The notes under the pieces: model-generated | What the model was told of the DNA's origin: nothing | The model's input: the letters and a program-made list of their open reading frames with translations, nothing else | The model's database searches: none | Assembly (NCBI RefSeq): GCF_000577615.1 | Contig: NZ_CBXX010000007.1 | Location: forward strand, 1-64,000 | Source: Herbaspirillum sp. RV1423 | GTDB lineage: Bacteria; Pseudomonadota; Gammaproteobacteria; Burkholderiales; Burkholderiaceae_D | Direction: 5' to 3' | Length of the DNA: 64,000 nucleotides | Part shown: positions 35,149 through 46,294 of the stretch, in pieces | How the letters are laid out: the number at the start of each line of letters is the position of its first letter | How positions within the stretch are numbered: the first letter of the stretch is position 1 | Program-made: the position numbers and the translations under genes

Positions 35149-36180
35149 ATGATAGTTCTCGGCGTCGAATCCTCCTGCGATGAAACCGGCCTGGCGTTAT
35201 ACGACACGCAAAAAGGCCTGCTCGCCCATGCCTTGCATTCGCAAATCGCCATGCATGAAGAATACGGCGGCGTCGTTCCCGAGCTGGCCTCGCGCGACCA
35301 TGTGCGCCGCGTCATCCCCCTGCTGAGGCAAGTCTTTGAAAAAAGCGGCATCGCCCACAACGACATCGACGCCATCGCCTACACGCAGGGCCCCGGTCTG
35401 GCCGGCGCATTGCTGGTGGGAGCCTCGGTGGCCTGCGGCCTCGGCCTGTCGCTGGACAAACCGGTGTTCGGCGTACATCATCTGGAAGGCCATCTGCTGT
35501 CGCCGCTGCTGTCTTCCAACCCGCCGCCATTCCCTTTCGTCGCCTTGCTGGTGTCGGGCGGCCATACGCAATTGATGCGCGTCGACGGCGTCGGCCAATA
35601 TGCATTGCTGGGCGAAACGCTCGACGACGCCGCCGGCGAAGCCTTCGACAAATCGGCCAAGCTGCTCGGTCTCGGTTATCCGGGCGGCCCAGCGATTTCG
35701 CGACTGGCCGAATTCGGCGAACCGGGCGCCTATCAATTGCCGCGTCCGATGCTGCACTCCAAGAACTTCGATTTCAGTTTTTCCGGGCTCAAGACCGCCG
35801 TGCTGACGGTGGTCAAGAACCAGACCACCAACATCTGCGAACAGGACAAGGCCAACATCGCACGCGCCTTCGTCGACGCCATCGTCGACGTGCTGGTTGC
35901 CAAGTGCATGAACGCCTTGAAGCACACCGGCATGACGCGTCTGGTGATCGCCGGCGGCGTCGGCGCCAACAAGCAGTTGCGCGAAGCGTTGAACGCCGCC
36001 GCAGCCAAACGGCGCTATCAGGTGTTTTATCCCGAGCTGGAGTTCTGCACCGACAACGGCGCGATGATTGCATTTGCCGGCGCCATGCGCCTGCAACAAC
36101 ATCCTGAAGCCGCCAAACGCGACTACGCGTTCAACGTGCGGCCGCGCTGGCCGCTGGATGAATTACGCAGCACGATTTGA
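35149..36180 (+). CDS. tsaD: tRNA N6-adenosine threonylcarbamoyltransferase TsaD
   Basis: TsaD transfers the threonylcarbamoyl group to A37 of ANN-decoding tRNAs, forming t6A with TsaB, TsaC and TsaE. The ASKHA-fold protein starts [14 protein letters not shown]. It has the metal-binding H111-x-x-x-H115 (HHLEGH), VSGGHTQL, the [13 protein letters not shown] region and the C-terminal [13 protein letters not shown]. At 343 aa it is full length. tsaE is also in the window (55425). The convergent partner plsY is separated by an inverted-repeat element. Confidence 0.97.
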   Translation: MIVLGVESSCDETGLALYDTQKGLLAHALHSQIAMHEEYGGVVPELASRDHVRRVIPLLRQVFEKSGIAHNDIDAIAYTQGPGLAGALLVGASVACGLGLSLDKPVFGVHHLEGHLLSPLLSSNPPPFPFVALLVSGGHTQLMRVDGVGQYALLGETLDDAAGEAFDKSAKLLGLGYPGGPAISRLAEFGEPGAYQLPRPMLHSKNFDFSFSGLKTAVLTVVKNQTTNICEQDKANIARAFVDAIVDVLVAKCMNALKHTGMTRLVIAGGVGANKQLREALNAAAAKRRYQVFYPELEFCTDNGAMIAFAGAMRLQQHPEAAKRDYAFNVRPRWPLDELRSTI

Positions 36181-36184
36181 CGAG

Positions 36185-36400
36185 CGTAGAAAGCCCGGCG
36201 CAGGCCGTAATGCCGTTCGGTTAAGTGTACAAAGCTCCTTGCCGCATCGTCAGTCCATCACAACTGTCGTCCTGACGGAAGTCAGGACCCAGCGTCGTAT
36301 TAGACGTTTTCACGACACTGGGTCCCAGCGTGCGCTGGGACGACGACTGGGAAAACAGGCTTAACCGAACGGCATTACGGCCTGCGCCGGGCTTTCTACG
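36185..36400. repeat. 41-bp inverted repeat enclosing nested palindromes
   Basis: Positions 36185-36225 are repeated perfectly, inverted, at 36360-36400. Inside lies a second structure (36266-36344) with hairpins CCTGAC-GGAA-GTCAGG and CCCAGCG-TG-CGCTGGG and the repeat GGACCCAGCGTCGT/ACGACACTGGGTCC. The inner element resembles the one at 51747-51828. The whole lies between the convergent genes tsaD and plsY. It may be a mobile miniature element or a bidirectional terminator; no transposase is seen. Confidence 0.75.
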
Positions 36401-36414
36401 TGTGAAGCACGCGG

Positions 36415-37023
36415 TCACTTCTTCTTCGAACCGATCCTGCTTTCCTTGCCGGCCAGCAAATTGGCGATATTCTTGCGATGGCGAAAGATCAGCAGCGCGC
36501 TCATCGCCAACACCGCCAGCAGGATGCCGTCGGCGCTGCCGAACAGCAGACCGTAGTAGAACGGAGCAAACACGCTGGCGATCAGCGCCGCCAGCGACGA
36601 ATACCGGAATGCGTAGGCAACGACCAGCCATGTGACCAGCGTCGCCAGAGCGAGCCATACGTTCAGCGCCAGCAGGATGCCAAGCGCTGTCGCCACCCCT
36701 TTGCCGCCGACGAAGCGGAAAAACACCGGCCATAAATGACCGAGGAACACGGTGATCGTCACCAGCGCAATGCCGGTGTCGCCGACGCCGAATTGCGGAC
36801 CGAATCTGATCGCCAGCCATACCGCCAGCCAGCCTTTGAAACCGTCGCCCAGCAGGGTCAACGCCGCCGCCTTTTTGTTGCCGCTGCGCAGGACGTTGGT
36901 GGCACCGGGATTCTTCGAGCCGTAGGTGCGCGGATCGGACAAGCCGAAGGCCTTGCTCACCACCACGGCGAATGAAATGGAGCCGATCAGGTAGGCGGCG
37001 ATGGCAAACAACACTGTATTCAT
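36415..37023 (-). CDS. plsY: Acyl-phosphate:glycerol-3-phosphate acyltransferase PlsY
   Basis: The 202-aa membrane protein has five to six helices. It carries the PlsY motifs [33 protein letters not shown], then [22 protein letters not shown] and the loop after it. It catalyses the first acylation in phospholipid synthesis using acyl phosphate from PlsX. Convergent with tsaD. The C-terminal [10 protein letters not shown] is a basic cytoplasmic tail. Confidence 0.95.
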   Translation of the reverse strand: MNTVLFAIAAYLIGSISFAVVVSKAFGLSDPRTYGSKNPGATNVLRSGNKKAAALTLLGDGFKGWLAVWLAIRFGPQFGVGDTGIALVTITVFLGHLWPVFFRFVGGKGVATALGILLALNVWLALATLVTWLVVAYAFRYSSLAALIASVFAPFYYGLLFGSADGILLAVLAMSALLIFRHRKNIANLLAGKESRIGSKKK

Positions 37024-37551
37024 TAAATCCTTCTTTCTTAACGCCGTTTTACAGCGGCTTGTTTATTCTTCCAGCGCACAGTGTACCGGTTTGCTGCGCA
37101 AAACTTCACCGATTACCCCCGGCGCAATCCCTCCCGATCAGGAAACCGCGCCGGCCGCCGTTGATGCAAATCGTCGGAATCGCAACTAGTTCGCACGGCG
37201 TGCTTGCCAAGCCAATCCTGCTACGGAACCGATCTGTCTTCCCAGTACGATTTTTGCCCATTTTGGGAAACGAGTCTTATACAGGACGATTATCCTTGGC
37301 GCTACAAAAATGTGGGGTGGCACGACTTGGGCACCGAACACATGCATTACCCTCCGTCAAGTCGATATGGACGGCGCTGACGTTCATTGGGATAGGGTCA
37401 AAAGCTCGCCGGTTGTCAGCGCGCTTCCACAAATCAGCTTCCCATCAGGGACGTTTATGGTAAGCGGAAAGTTCTGACCGGAACAGTCGGACCGGATACC
37501 CGATTCGCGCCGCCGGTTTCCGGCGGGACGACAGCACCGCCTCAGCGTGCA
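37024..37551. other. Gene-free region upstream of plsY with orphan sigma-54-like box
   Basis: No convincing gene is seen in about 530 bases; the frame through 36972-37463 has no family resemblance. A sigma-54-like sequence (TGGCACGACTTGGGCA, 37318-37333) reads rightwards but no gene follows on that strand before the converging activator gene. Confidence 0.4.
37318..37333 (+). promoter_or_regulatory. Orphan sigma-54-like promoter element
   Basis: TGGCACG (-24) and GGGCA (-12) have the right spacing for a sigma-54 promoter. It points to the 3' end of the activator gene, so it might drive an antisense or small RNA. It may equally be chance. Confidence 0.3.
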
Positions 37552-39465
<1,914 letters not shown>

Positions 39466-39564
39466 GGTGTCTCCTCGACGTCGGGTTACGCCCGACTATT
39501 GTGCCCCCAGTATAGAAATACTTCGAGGATATGCGCAATGCCTTTGCCGGCGATGCCATCCGAC

Positions 39565-39607
39565 TGTCACGTTTTGGAACAGTTGTCACATTCCGGATCG
39601 TTCCAGA
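39565..39607 (+). promoter_or_regulatory. Candidate enhancer sites for the sigma-54 activator
   Basis: TGTCAC occurs at 39565 and 39584. GGAAC at 39576 with TTCC at 39591 and 39601 forms inverted GGAAC/GTTCC pairs. The cluster sits 80-125 nt upstream of the -24/-12 promoter, the usual distance for enhancer-binding proteins. Confidence 0.5.
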
Positions 39608-39687
39608 TCCACCGCAAAGTACCGCCCAAGCCTCTCGTCAATCAAAAAACAATCAACAAGATCAATGACTTATGAAACACCGCCGAT

Positions 39688-39704
39688 TTGGCACAGGAAT
39701 TGAT
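39688..39704 (+). promoter_or_regulatory. Sigma-54 (-24/-12) promoter of the aldehyde dehydrogenase gene
   Basis: TTGGCACAGGAATTGAT matches the consensus YTGGCACGRNNNTTGCW at all but two defined positions. Transcription would begin near 39715, about 37 nt before the start codon. Confidence 0.75.
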
Positions 39705-39751
39705 AGATAGACGTATCCATCAGGGATTTCAATAACTAGCAGGAGACCGAC

Positions 39752-41272
39752 ATGATCTACGTATCCCCCGGCAACGCCGGCGCCAAAATCGCATACCAGG
39801 CTCAGTACAACAACTTCATCGGCGGCAAATGGCTCGCCCCGGTGAAAGGGCAATATTTCGACGTGATCACGCCCATCAGCGGCAGGCCATATACCAAAGT
39901 GGCTCGCTCCACGGCCGAGGACGTCGAACTGGCGCTGGACGCCGCCCATGCCGCGGCCGACAGTTGGGGCCGCACGCCGGCCGCCGACCGCGCCAACATC
40001 CTGCTCAAGATCGCCGACCGGCTGGAAGCCAATCTGGAATTGCTGGCCTACGCGGAAACCGTCGATAACGGCAAACCTATCCGCGAGACACTCAACGCCG
40101 ACCTGCCGCTGACGGTCGATCACTTCCGTTATTTCGCCGGCTGCCTGCGCTCGCAGGAAGGTGCGCTCAGCAATATCGACGAAAACACCGTGGCCTATCA
40201 TTTCCAGGAACCGCTGGGCGTGATCGGACAAATCATCCCGTGGAACTTCCCGATTCTGATGGCCGCCTGGAAGTTGGCGCCAGCCATAGGCGCAGGCAAT
40301 TGCGTGGTGCTCAAACCGGCTGAATCGACGCCGATCAGCATCCTGATCCTGGCCGACCTGATCGCCGACCTGCTGCCGCCGGGCGTGCTCAATATCGTCA
40401 ACGGCTACGGCCGCGAAGCCGGCATGCCGCTGGCCACCAGCAAGCGCATCGCCAAGATCGCCTTTACCGGTTCCACCACCACCGGCCGCGTGATTGCCCA
40501 GGCCGCCGCCAACAATCTGATTCCGGCGACGCTGGAGCTGGGCGGCAAGTCGCCGAATGTGTTCTTCGCCGACATCATGGACAAGGATGACGGCTTTCTC
40601 GACAAAGCCATCGAAGGCCTGGTGCTGTTCGCCTTCAACCAGGGCGAAGTATGTACCTGTCCGTCGCGCGCACTGATCCAGGAATCGATCTACGACAAGT
40701 TCATGGAACGCGTGCTCAAGCGCGTAGCCGCCATCAAGCAAGGCAATCCGCTCGACACCGACACCATGATCGGCGCCCAGGCATCCCGCGAACAACTGAC
40801 CAAGATCCTGTCCTATCTCGATCTGGGCAAACAGGAAGGCGCGCAACTCCTGGCCGGCGGCGCGCAGGCGCAATTGCCGGGGGAACTGGCCGACGGCTAT
40901 TACGTGCAGCCGACACTGTTCAAGGGCCACAACAAGATGCGCATTTTCCAGGAAGAAATCTTCGGGCCTGTGCTGGCCGTGACCACTTTCAAGGACGAAG
41001 CCGAAGCGCTGGAAATCGCCAACGACACGCTCTACGGCCTCGGCGCCGGCGTCTGGAGCCGCAACGGCAACGTCGCCTATCGCATGGGCCGCGCCATCAA
41101 GGCCGGACGCGTCTGGACCAACTGCTATCACGCCTATCCGGCGCACGCAGCGTTCGGCGGTTACAAGGAATCCGGCATCGGCCGCGAAACCCACAAGGTC
41201 ATGCTGGACCACTACCAGCAAACCAAGAACCTGCTGGTCAGCTACAGCGAAGAAAAGCTGGGCTTTTTCTAA
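39752..41272 (+). CDS. Aldehyde dehydrogenase (ExaC/AcoD type)
   Basis: The 506-aa NAD-dependent enzyme oxidises aldehydes to acids, probably acetaldehyde. It has the catalytic Cys301 (EVCTCPSR), the general base in LELGGKSPN, the oxyanion Asn in IPWNFP and the NAD-binding FTGSTTTG. The C-terminal [19 protein letters not shown] is typical of the AldB/ExaC group. A sigma-54 promoter and divergent activator control it. The DUF779 gene follows in the same direction. Confidence 0.93.
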   Translation: MIYVSPGNAGAKIAYQAQYNNFIGGKWLAPVKGQYFDVITPISGRPYTKVARSTAEDVELALDAAHAAADSWGRTPAADRANILLKIADRLEANLELLAYAETVDNGKPIRETLNADLPLTVDHFRYFAGCLRSQEGALSNIDENTVAYHFQEPLGVIGQIIPWNFPILMAAWKLAPAIGAGNCVVLKPAESTPISILILADLIADLLPPGVLNIVNGYGREAGMPLATSKRIAKIAFTGSTTTGRVIAQAAANNLIPATLELGGKSPNVFFADIMDKDDGFLDKAIEGLVLFAFNQGEVCTCPSRALIQESIYDKFMERVLKRVAAIKQGNPLDTDTMIGAQASREQLTKILSYLDLGKQEGAQLLAGGAQAQLPGELADGYYVQPTLFKGHNKMRIFQEEIFGPVLAVTTFKDEAEALEIANDTLYGLGAGVWSRNGNVAYRMGRAIKAGRVWTNCYHAYPAHAAFGGYKESGIGRETHKVMLDHYQQTKNLLVSYSEEKLGFF

Positions 41273-41388
41273 GCCATAGAACAGCGGTATCGTTCACCAA
41301 GGGGACGGGCTGCCGTCCCCTTTATTGTCTCTAAACCGGCGGTGGCGCTACCGTGTCGCGTGCCGATAGGCGGGAGCGGGAGAAAACC

Positions 41389-41772
41389 ATGGTTGATAAA
41401 GTCATCGCTACGGCGGCTGCACTGGAACTGGTCGCCCATCTGAAGCAAAAACATGGCGACCTGATGTTCCACCAGTCCGGCGGCTGCTGCGACAACAGTG
41501 CCGCGAATTGCTACCTGCCGGGTGAAATCACCATCGGCGCCGGCGACGTCTATCTGGGCGATATCGGCGGCTGCCCGTTTTACATCGGCCGCGCCCAATA
41601 TGCGTACTGGAAGCACACGCAACTGATCATCGACGTAATCGACGGACATGGCGGCACCTTCTCGCTGGAAGGGCCGGAAGGCAAAGCCTTCCATACCCGC
41701 TCGCGCGTGTTCAGCGACGAGGAAATGGCGCAGATGCTGCGCGAAGAAAAAGAAGCAGCAGCGGAGAAATGA
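41389..41772 (+). CDS. DUF779 family protein
   Basis: The ATG at 41389 is preceded by GGGAGAAAACC; a GTG at 41353 is less likely. The 127-aa protein has the conserved MFHQSGGCCDNSAANCY and DIGGCPFYIGRAQYAYWKH with clustered cysteines. DUF779 proteins are widely found next to aldehyde dehydrogenases of this type, and a function in activating or protecting the enzyme, or binding metal, is likely but unproven. It lies 116 nt downstream of the dehydrogenase with no clear promoter between. Confidence 0.85.
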   Translation: MVDKVIATAAALELVAHLKQKHGDLMFHQSGGCCDNSAANCYLPGEITIGAGDVYLGDIGGCPFYIGRAQYAYWKHTQLIIDVIDGHGGTFSLEGPEGKAFHTRSRVFSDEEMAQMLREEKEAAAEK

Positions 41773-41867
41773 ACGGGCGAACGGGCGCACCCGATTCCAA
41801 CCACGAGAATTTTTTTGGTAAAGCGACATCCGACGCCCAAGCTTGCATGTCCCCCTGGCGGAAGGCG

Positions 41868-42356
41868 TTATTGATTTAACGCCACATTGACAAGTCGTAT
41901 GTCGAGCACTCGGGCCAATTCGGCGGGCGGCATGCTGACCAGAAATCCTCTGCGCCCGCCGTTGATGTAAATCAATGGGAGTTCAAGAACGCTGCTCTCC
42001 GCATAGACCGGCATTTTCTTCCTGGTGCCGAAGGGACTTGTCCCTCCCACCAAAAAGCCGGTATGCCGATTCGCAATCTCGGGACGACATGGTTCAATCT
42101 TTTTGCACCCAGCTTGACGCGCCAGCTCCTTCGTTGAAACTTTGCAGTCGCCGTGCATCAGCACAATCAAAGGCTTCTCTGTTTCATCTTCCATAATCAG
42201 CGTCTTGATCACCATGTGTTCGCTGACGCCTAACGCCAGCGAGGACACTCTGGTTCCTCCGTGCTCTTCATAAGCATAGCGATGGCTTCCATAGACCACT
42301 TTATGCGCGCGCAAGTATTTGGTAGCTTGCGTTTCCGGACCATTTTCGATTTTCAT
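41868..42356 (-). CDS. ybaK: Cys-tRNA(Pro) deacylase, YbaK/EbsC family
   Basis: The ATG at 42356 gives 162 aa, close to E. coli YbaK (159). The core is present: ATKYLRAHKVVYGSHRYAYEEHGGTRVSSLALG, VLMHGDCKVSTKELARQAGCKK and GFLVGGTSPFGTRKKMPVYAE with the catalytic lysine and GXXPFG loop. YbaK hydrolyses Cys-tRNA(Pro) misacylated by ProRS. A longer frame to 42443 lacks a ribosome binding site. It lies 87 nt downstream of xerD on the same strand. Confidence 0.88.
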   Translation of the reverse strand: MKIENGPETQATKYLRAHKVVYGSHRYAYEEHGGTRVSSLALGVSEHMVIKTLIMEDETEKPLIVLMHGDCKVSTKELARQAGCKKIEPCRPEIANRHTGFLVGGTSPFGTRKKMPVYAESSVLELPLIYINGGRRGFLVSMPPAELARVLDIRLVNVALNQ

Positions 42357-42443
42357 TTTTCCACAGCCAGACAGGGGCATGATCTTGCGTAATACTTCAT
42401 CAAATCCGGGCAGTTCGGGGCGAAGAGCTTTCTTGACACGCAC

Positions 42444-43421
42444 TTAACCGCGCGGATGATGTTCCGCATGCAATTTCTTCAGGCGCTCGCGCGCCACGTG
42501 AGTATATATCTGCGTCGTTGAAATATCCGCATGGCCCAGCAGCAACTGCACCACGCGCAGGTCCGCGCCGTGATTGAGCAAATGGGTGGCGAAGGCATGG
42601 CGCAAGGTGTGCGGCGACAGCGGCGCGCGGATGTCGCCTTGCAGCGCGTACTTCTTGATCAGCGTCCAGAACATCTGGCGCGTCATGGCGCCGCCGCGCG
42701 CGGTGACGAACAGGGCGTCGTCGACCTGGCCTGCGAGGATTACCGGACGGCCTTCGTGCAGGTAACGCTCGATCCAACTGCGCGCTTCTTCGCCGAACGG
42801 CACCAGGCGTGTCTTGTTGCCCTTGCCGGTGATGCGCAGCACGCCTTCGTTCATGCCGACTTCCACCGACTTCAGCAAGACCAGTTCGGATACCCGCAGG
42901 CCGCTGGCGTACATCAGTTCCAGCATGGTGCGATCGCGCAGGCCCAGCGGCGTGGCGACGTCGGGCGCGGCCAACAAAGCGTCGACCTGCCCTTCCGACA
43001 AAACCTTGGGAAAGCGCGGCGGCTGCTTGGCCGACCTGAGGCGCAGGCAGGGATCTTCGCCGATGCGGTTCTGCCGCAATGCCAGCAGGAAAAACCGCTT
43101 GAGCACCGCCAGGCGGCGATTGGCCGAGCTGGCCTTGGTGTCGGCATGACGCGCCGCGAAATAGGCGTTGAGGTCGTCCGCGTCGGTGGCCAGCAGATCC
43201 TTGTGCCGCTGGGTCTGCAGCCAGTGCGCGAACAAGCTCATGTCGCGCCGGTAAGCTTCCAGCGAATTCTTGGCGAGCCCATCTTCCAGCCACAACGTGT
43301 CGCAGAATTCATCGATGGCGACCAGGCTGGCGCCGGTGGCTTCGACCTTGGGCATTTTGCCGGCGACGGCTTTCCGTGCTTTGGGCGCAGACCTGGCAGC
43401 CCTGTTTGCCTCAATAACCAT
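42444..43421 (-). CDS. xerD: Site-specific tyrosine recombinase XerD
   Basis: XerD with XerC resolves chromosome dimers at dif. The catalytic set is complete: R176 (SGLRVSEL), K200 (TGKGNKTR), H271-x-x-R274 (SPHTLRHAFATHL), H297 (LLGHADISTTQIYTHV) and Y306, numbered from the ATG at 43421. That start has AAGGCG six bases upstream; an ATG at 43433 is also possible. The start overlaps the end of ogt by 11 nt. An N-terminal tail of about 28 residues is rich in Ala/Lys. Confidence 0.95.
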   Translation of the reverse strand: MVIEANRAARSAPKARKAVAGKMPKVEATGASLVAIDEFCDTLWLEDGLAKNSLEAYRRDMSLFAHWLQTQRHKDLLATDADDLNAYFAARHADTKASSANRRLAVLKRFFLLALRQNRIGEDPCLRLRSAKQPPRFPKVLSEGQVDALLAAPDVATPLGLRDRTMLELMYASGLRVSELVLLKSVEVGMNEGVLRITGKGNKTRLVPFGEEARSWIERYLHEGRPVILAGQVDDALFVTARGGAMTRQMFWTLIKKYALQGDIRAPLSPHTLRHAFATHLLNHGADLRVVQLLLGHADISTTQIYTHVARERLKKLHAEHHPRG

Positions 43422-43905
43422 CGACGCCTTCATGCGCCAGCAGCCAGCGCTTCACGCCGATGTGGAAGCAGTCCTCGCTATCGTGATGCGAGAAACCGCC
43501 GATGCCGCCCGACGCCGTCACGCGATGGCAGGGCACCACCAGCGGAAACCAGTTGGCGCCGCATGCCTGCCCCACCGCACGCGGCGCCGACTGGATGAAT
43601 TTGGCGATCTGGCCGTAGGTGCGAACCTCGCCGCTCGGAATCGACGAGATCGCCGCCCATACCTTGCGCTGGAATTCGGAACCCACTTCGGCCAGAGGCA
43701 GCCTGAACCGGTAGTCCGGCTTTTCGATATAACACAGGACCTGCTTTGCCGCCTTGTCGGCCAGCGCATCGGTGGCGTCCTTTTCGCGAAAGTGTTTCGG
43801 CAGATACACCATCTCCTGCAGCACGCCCGCGGAAGTGCGAATACCGACCGCGCCGAACGGAACGTGTACGATGGCGGAAAAGATGTCGCCTGCTTGTGCT
43901 TTCAT
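43411..43905 (-). CDS. ogt: Methylated-DNA-protein-cysteine methyltransferase
   Basis: The 164-aa protein removes O6-methylguanine by transferring the methyl group to its own Cys126 in the PCHRV motif. The HTH-type DNA-binding segment (GEVRTYGQIAKFIQSAPRAVGQACG) precedes it, and the C-terminal GGFSHHDSEDCFHIGVKRWLL is intact. It lacks the Ada regulatory domain. Its stop codon lies inside the start of xerD, so both are in one operon. Confidence 0.93.
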   Translation of the reverse strand: MKAQAGDIFSAIVHVPFGAVGIRTSAGVLQEMVYLPKHFREKDATDALADKAAKQVLCYIEKPDYRFRLPLAEVGSEFQRKVWAAISSIPSGEVRTYGQIAKFIQSAPRAVGQACGANWFPLVVPCHRVTASGGIGGFSHHDSEDCFHIGVKRWLLAHEGVDGY

Positions 43906-43982
43906 GATTCTGAAACATTAAAGGAATACGCTATTTAAGCACATTGCCGCCGTCCCCTGCCACCTCACCAAGGATCCCGCCT

Positions 43983-44648
43983 ATGCCCAACAGCCCCGTC
44001 AGCCACGCCGATCACCTGGTCGTCACCGCGCCCACGCTTGCCGCGGGCGTCGCCTATATCGAACAGACGCTGGGCGTGTCGCCCCAGCCTGGCGGCGAAC
44101 ATGTGCGGATGGGAACGCACAATGCTTTGCTCAAGCTGGGACACGGTTTCTACCTGGAGGTGATCGCCATCAATCCGGCGGCGCCGGCGCCGGAACGCGC
44201 ACGCTGGTTCGGACTCGATTATCTGACGGCCGGCAGCAAACCGCGCCTGGCGACCTGGGTAGTGCGCACCGATGATATCGAAGCTGCCGTGGCCGCAGCG
44301 TCTGCCGCCGGCATCTCGCCCGGTCCCATAGAGGACATGAGCCGCGGCGCGTTGCAATGGAAAGTCACGATCCCCGCCGACGGCAGGCCATTGATGGACG
44401 GTGTCATGCCCAGCCTTATCCAGTGGCATACATCGAGCCACCCGACCGACAACATGAGCAATCAGGGATGCGCGGTGGTGAGGCTTGAAGGTTTCCATCC
44501 GCAAGCGGAAGCGATTGCGCTGAGCCTCAAGCAAATCGGATTGCAGAGCCATGTCGCCATGCACCGTCCCGCTGAGGGACAAGCTCCGCATCTGCTGGCG
44601 CTGATCCAGACGCCGACGGGAATGCATCCGCTCGGCTTGTCGACGTAG
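43983..44648 (+). CDS. VOC / glyoxalase-like domain protein
   Basis: The start ATG at 43983 gives 221 aa. The first half is a glyoxalase-like domain (HADHLVVTAPTLAAGVAYIEQTLGVSPQPGGEHVRMGTHN, then LGHGFYLEVIAIN), resembling PF13468. The second half (from about residue 145) is a beta-rich partner domain. Members have been annotated as dioxygenase- or isomerase-like; substrate unknown. It stands alone, divergent from ogt. Confidence 0.75.
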   Translation: MPNSPVSHADHLVVTAPTLAAGVAYIEQTLGVSPQPGGEHVRMGTHNALLKLGHGFYLEVIAINPAAPAPERARWFGLDYLTAGSKPRLATWVVRTDDIEAAVAAASAAGISPGPIEDMSRGALQWKVTIPADGRPLMDGVMPSLIQWHTSSHPTDNMSNQGCAVVRLEGFHPQAEAIALSLKQIGLQSHVAMHRPAEGQAPHLLALIQTPTGMHPLGLST

Positions 44649-44679
44649 CCGCGTTTGAAAGAAGCAACGGCGCGGCAAA

Positions 44680-44707
44680 TAAAAAAGGCGCATCTGACGA
44701 TGCGCCT
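44680..44707 (-). terminator. Intrinsic terminator reading leftwards
   Basis: AGGCGCATC (44686-44694) and GATGCGCCT (44699-44707) pair with a 4-nt loop. On the minus strand the stem is followed by TTTTTTA, so it ends a leftward transcript; on the plus strand no T-run follows, only a run of A. Confidence 0.75.
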
Positions 44708-44779
44708 CAAAAATGACCCTTGTGCGTCCCGGCCGTTTAAACAGCTTCTTGAACCCACGTCTCCTCAGTATCCTCGGTA

Positions 44780-44830
44780 TCAATACCGTTTGTTATGTAT
44801 CACCCACTTCAAATCTTGTTTCAAAGCCAT
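44780..44830 (-). CDS. Possible 16-codon small ORF upstream of a terminator
   Basis: ATG followed by 15 codons encodes a basic peptide (MALKQDLKWVIHNKRY) and ends about 70 nt before a good leftward terminator. GGTGG lies just upstream of the ATG. It could be a small protein or part of a small RNA. Very short frames occur often by chance, so this is only a candidate. Confidence 0.25.
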   Translation of the reverse strand: MALKQDLKWVIHNKRY

Positions 44831-45013
44831 GACCACCAACAATACTGCGACTGAAATCCCGTTGTCCTTTCAGACGAAGGTCGCACTTTAACAGTACTTG
44901 CCCCGCATTAAAAGTATTTTTTGCGCAAATTCAAAACATATTTTTTAACAATATTTCCCTAATACAACATCGCCGCCATCACCGCTTCCGACAGGCAATG
45001 GCGGTGGTTTTCC

Positions 45014-46294
45014 TCAATCAAAAACCAGGTTGGGCAGCCACAGCGAAATCTGCGGCACATAGGTCACCAGCGCCAGGAATGCCAACATCGTCAGCAGCCA
45101 CGGCATCACCGCCACGGTGAGTTCGGTAATACCCATCTTGGTGATGCCCGAGGCCACGTACAGGTTCAGGCCGACCGGCGGATGGCACATGCCGACTTCC
45201 ATGTTGACCACGATCAGGATGCCGAAGTGGACCGGATCGATGCCCAGCTTCATGGCCACCGGGAACAAGATGGGCGCCATGATCAGCACGATCGAAGAAG
45301 GCTCCATCACATTACCGGCCAGCAACAGCAGGACGTTGACCACCAGCAGGAAGGTGATCGGGCCGAGGCCGCTGTCGGTGATCATCGCCGCCATCGCCTG
45401 CGGAATATTCTCGCTGGTCACCAGGAAGGAGAACAGCACCGCGTTGGTGATGATGTACAGCAACATGGCCGACATGGAAGCCGAGTCCAGCAAGACCTTG
45501 GGCACCTGCTTCAGGCTCATGTCCTTGTAGACGAACACGGCGATGATGAAGGCGTATACCGCCGCCATCGCTGCCGCTTCTGTCGGCGTGAAAACGCCGG
45601 TGTAGATGCCGCCCATCACGATCACGATCAGGAACAGACCCCAGCCGCTCTTGCGGAAAGCCGCCGCACGCTCGGCCCAGCTCGCCTTCGGCAGGCGCGG
45701 GTAGTTATGCTTGCGCGCCAGGTACCAGGTCGTGAGGCCGAGCATGACCGCCAGCATCAGGCCCGGCACCACGCCCGCCATGAACAGCTTGCCCACGGAA
45801 GTGTTGGTCGAGACCGAATACATCACCATCACGATCGACGGCGGAATCAGGATGCCCAATGCGCCGGAAGTGGTGATGACGCCCGCGCCGAACTTGTTGG
45901 GGAACCCCTGGCGCACCATTGCCGGCAAGATGATCGAACCGATCGCCACCACCGTTGCCGGCGACGAGCCCGACACCGCCGCAAACAGTGCGCACGCCAG
46001 CACGCCGGCCAAGGCCAGGCCGCCGTGCCAGTGGCCGACCATGGCCGTGGCGAAGTTGATCATGCGTCGCGCCACGCCGCCGTGCGTCAGGAAATTGCCG
46101 GCGAGAATGAAAAACGGGATCGCCATGATCTCGAACTTCTCAATGCCCGTGAACAGCTTCAGCGCCACCGACTGGATCGGCACGTCGGTCATGGTGAACA
46201 GGAAGGTCAATACCGTCAGGCCGAGCGAAATCGAGATCGGCATGCCGGTCAGCATCAAGCCGAACAGCAGGACGAAGATGATTGCTGCATTCAT
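45014..46294 (-). CDS. dctM: TRAP transporter large permease DctM
   Basis: The 426-aa protein has about twelve helices. It matches the DctM signature: FVLLFGLMLTGMPISISLGL, FFILAGNFLTHGGVARRMI and SGSSPATVVAIGSIILPAMV. It forms the Na+-driven membrane pore of the TRAP transporter with DctQ and takes substrate from DctP. Start and the DctQ stop overlap as ATGA. Confidence 0.95.
   Translation of the reverse strand: MNAAIIFVLLFGLMLTGMPISISLGLTVLTFLFTMTDVPIQSVALKLFTGIEKFEIMAIPFFILAGNFLTHGGVARRMINFATAMVGHWHGGLALAGVLACALFAAVSGSSPATVVAIGSIILPAMVRQGFPNKFGAGVITTSGALGILIPPSIVMVMYSVSTNTSVGKLFMAGVVPGLMLAVMLGLTTWYLARKHNYPRLPKASWAERAAAFRKSGWGLFLIVIVMGGIYTGVFTPTEAAAMAAVYAFIIAVFVYKDMSLKQVPKVLLDSASMSAMLLYIITNAVLFSFLVTSENIPQAMAAMITDSGLGPITFLLVVNVLLLLAGNVMEPSSIVLIMAPILFPVAMKLGIDPVHFGILIVVNMEVGMCHPPVGLNLYVASGITKMGITELTVAVMPWLLTMLAFLALVTYVPQISLWLPNLVFD

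Larger units (their letters stand above)
44649..45013. other. Intergenic region with a minus-strand small transcript candidate
   Basis: 365 bases without a long gene. It contains a terminator for minus-strand transcription (44680-44707) and a 16-codon frame (44780-44830). No strong promoter was identified. Confidence 0.4.

Noticed and set aside
36972..37463. 163-aa plus-strand frame upstream of plsY
   Set aside because: It begins inside plsY on the other strand, has no ribosome binding site and no recognisable fold.
43965..44783. 272-aa minus-strand frame across the VOC gene
   Set aside because: The VOC protein on the plus strand has a clear domain; the minus frame is Arg-rich shadow and crosses the leftward terminator.
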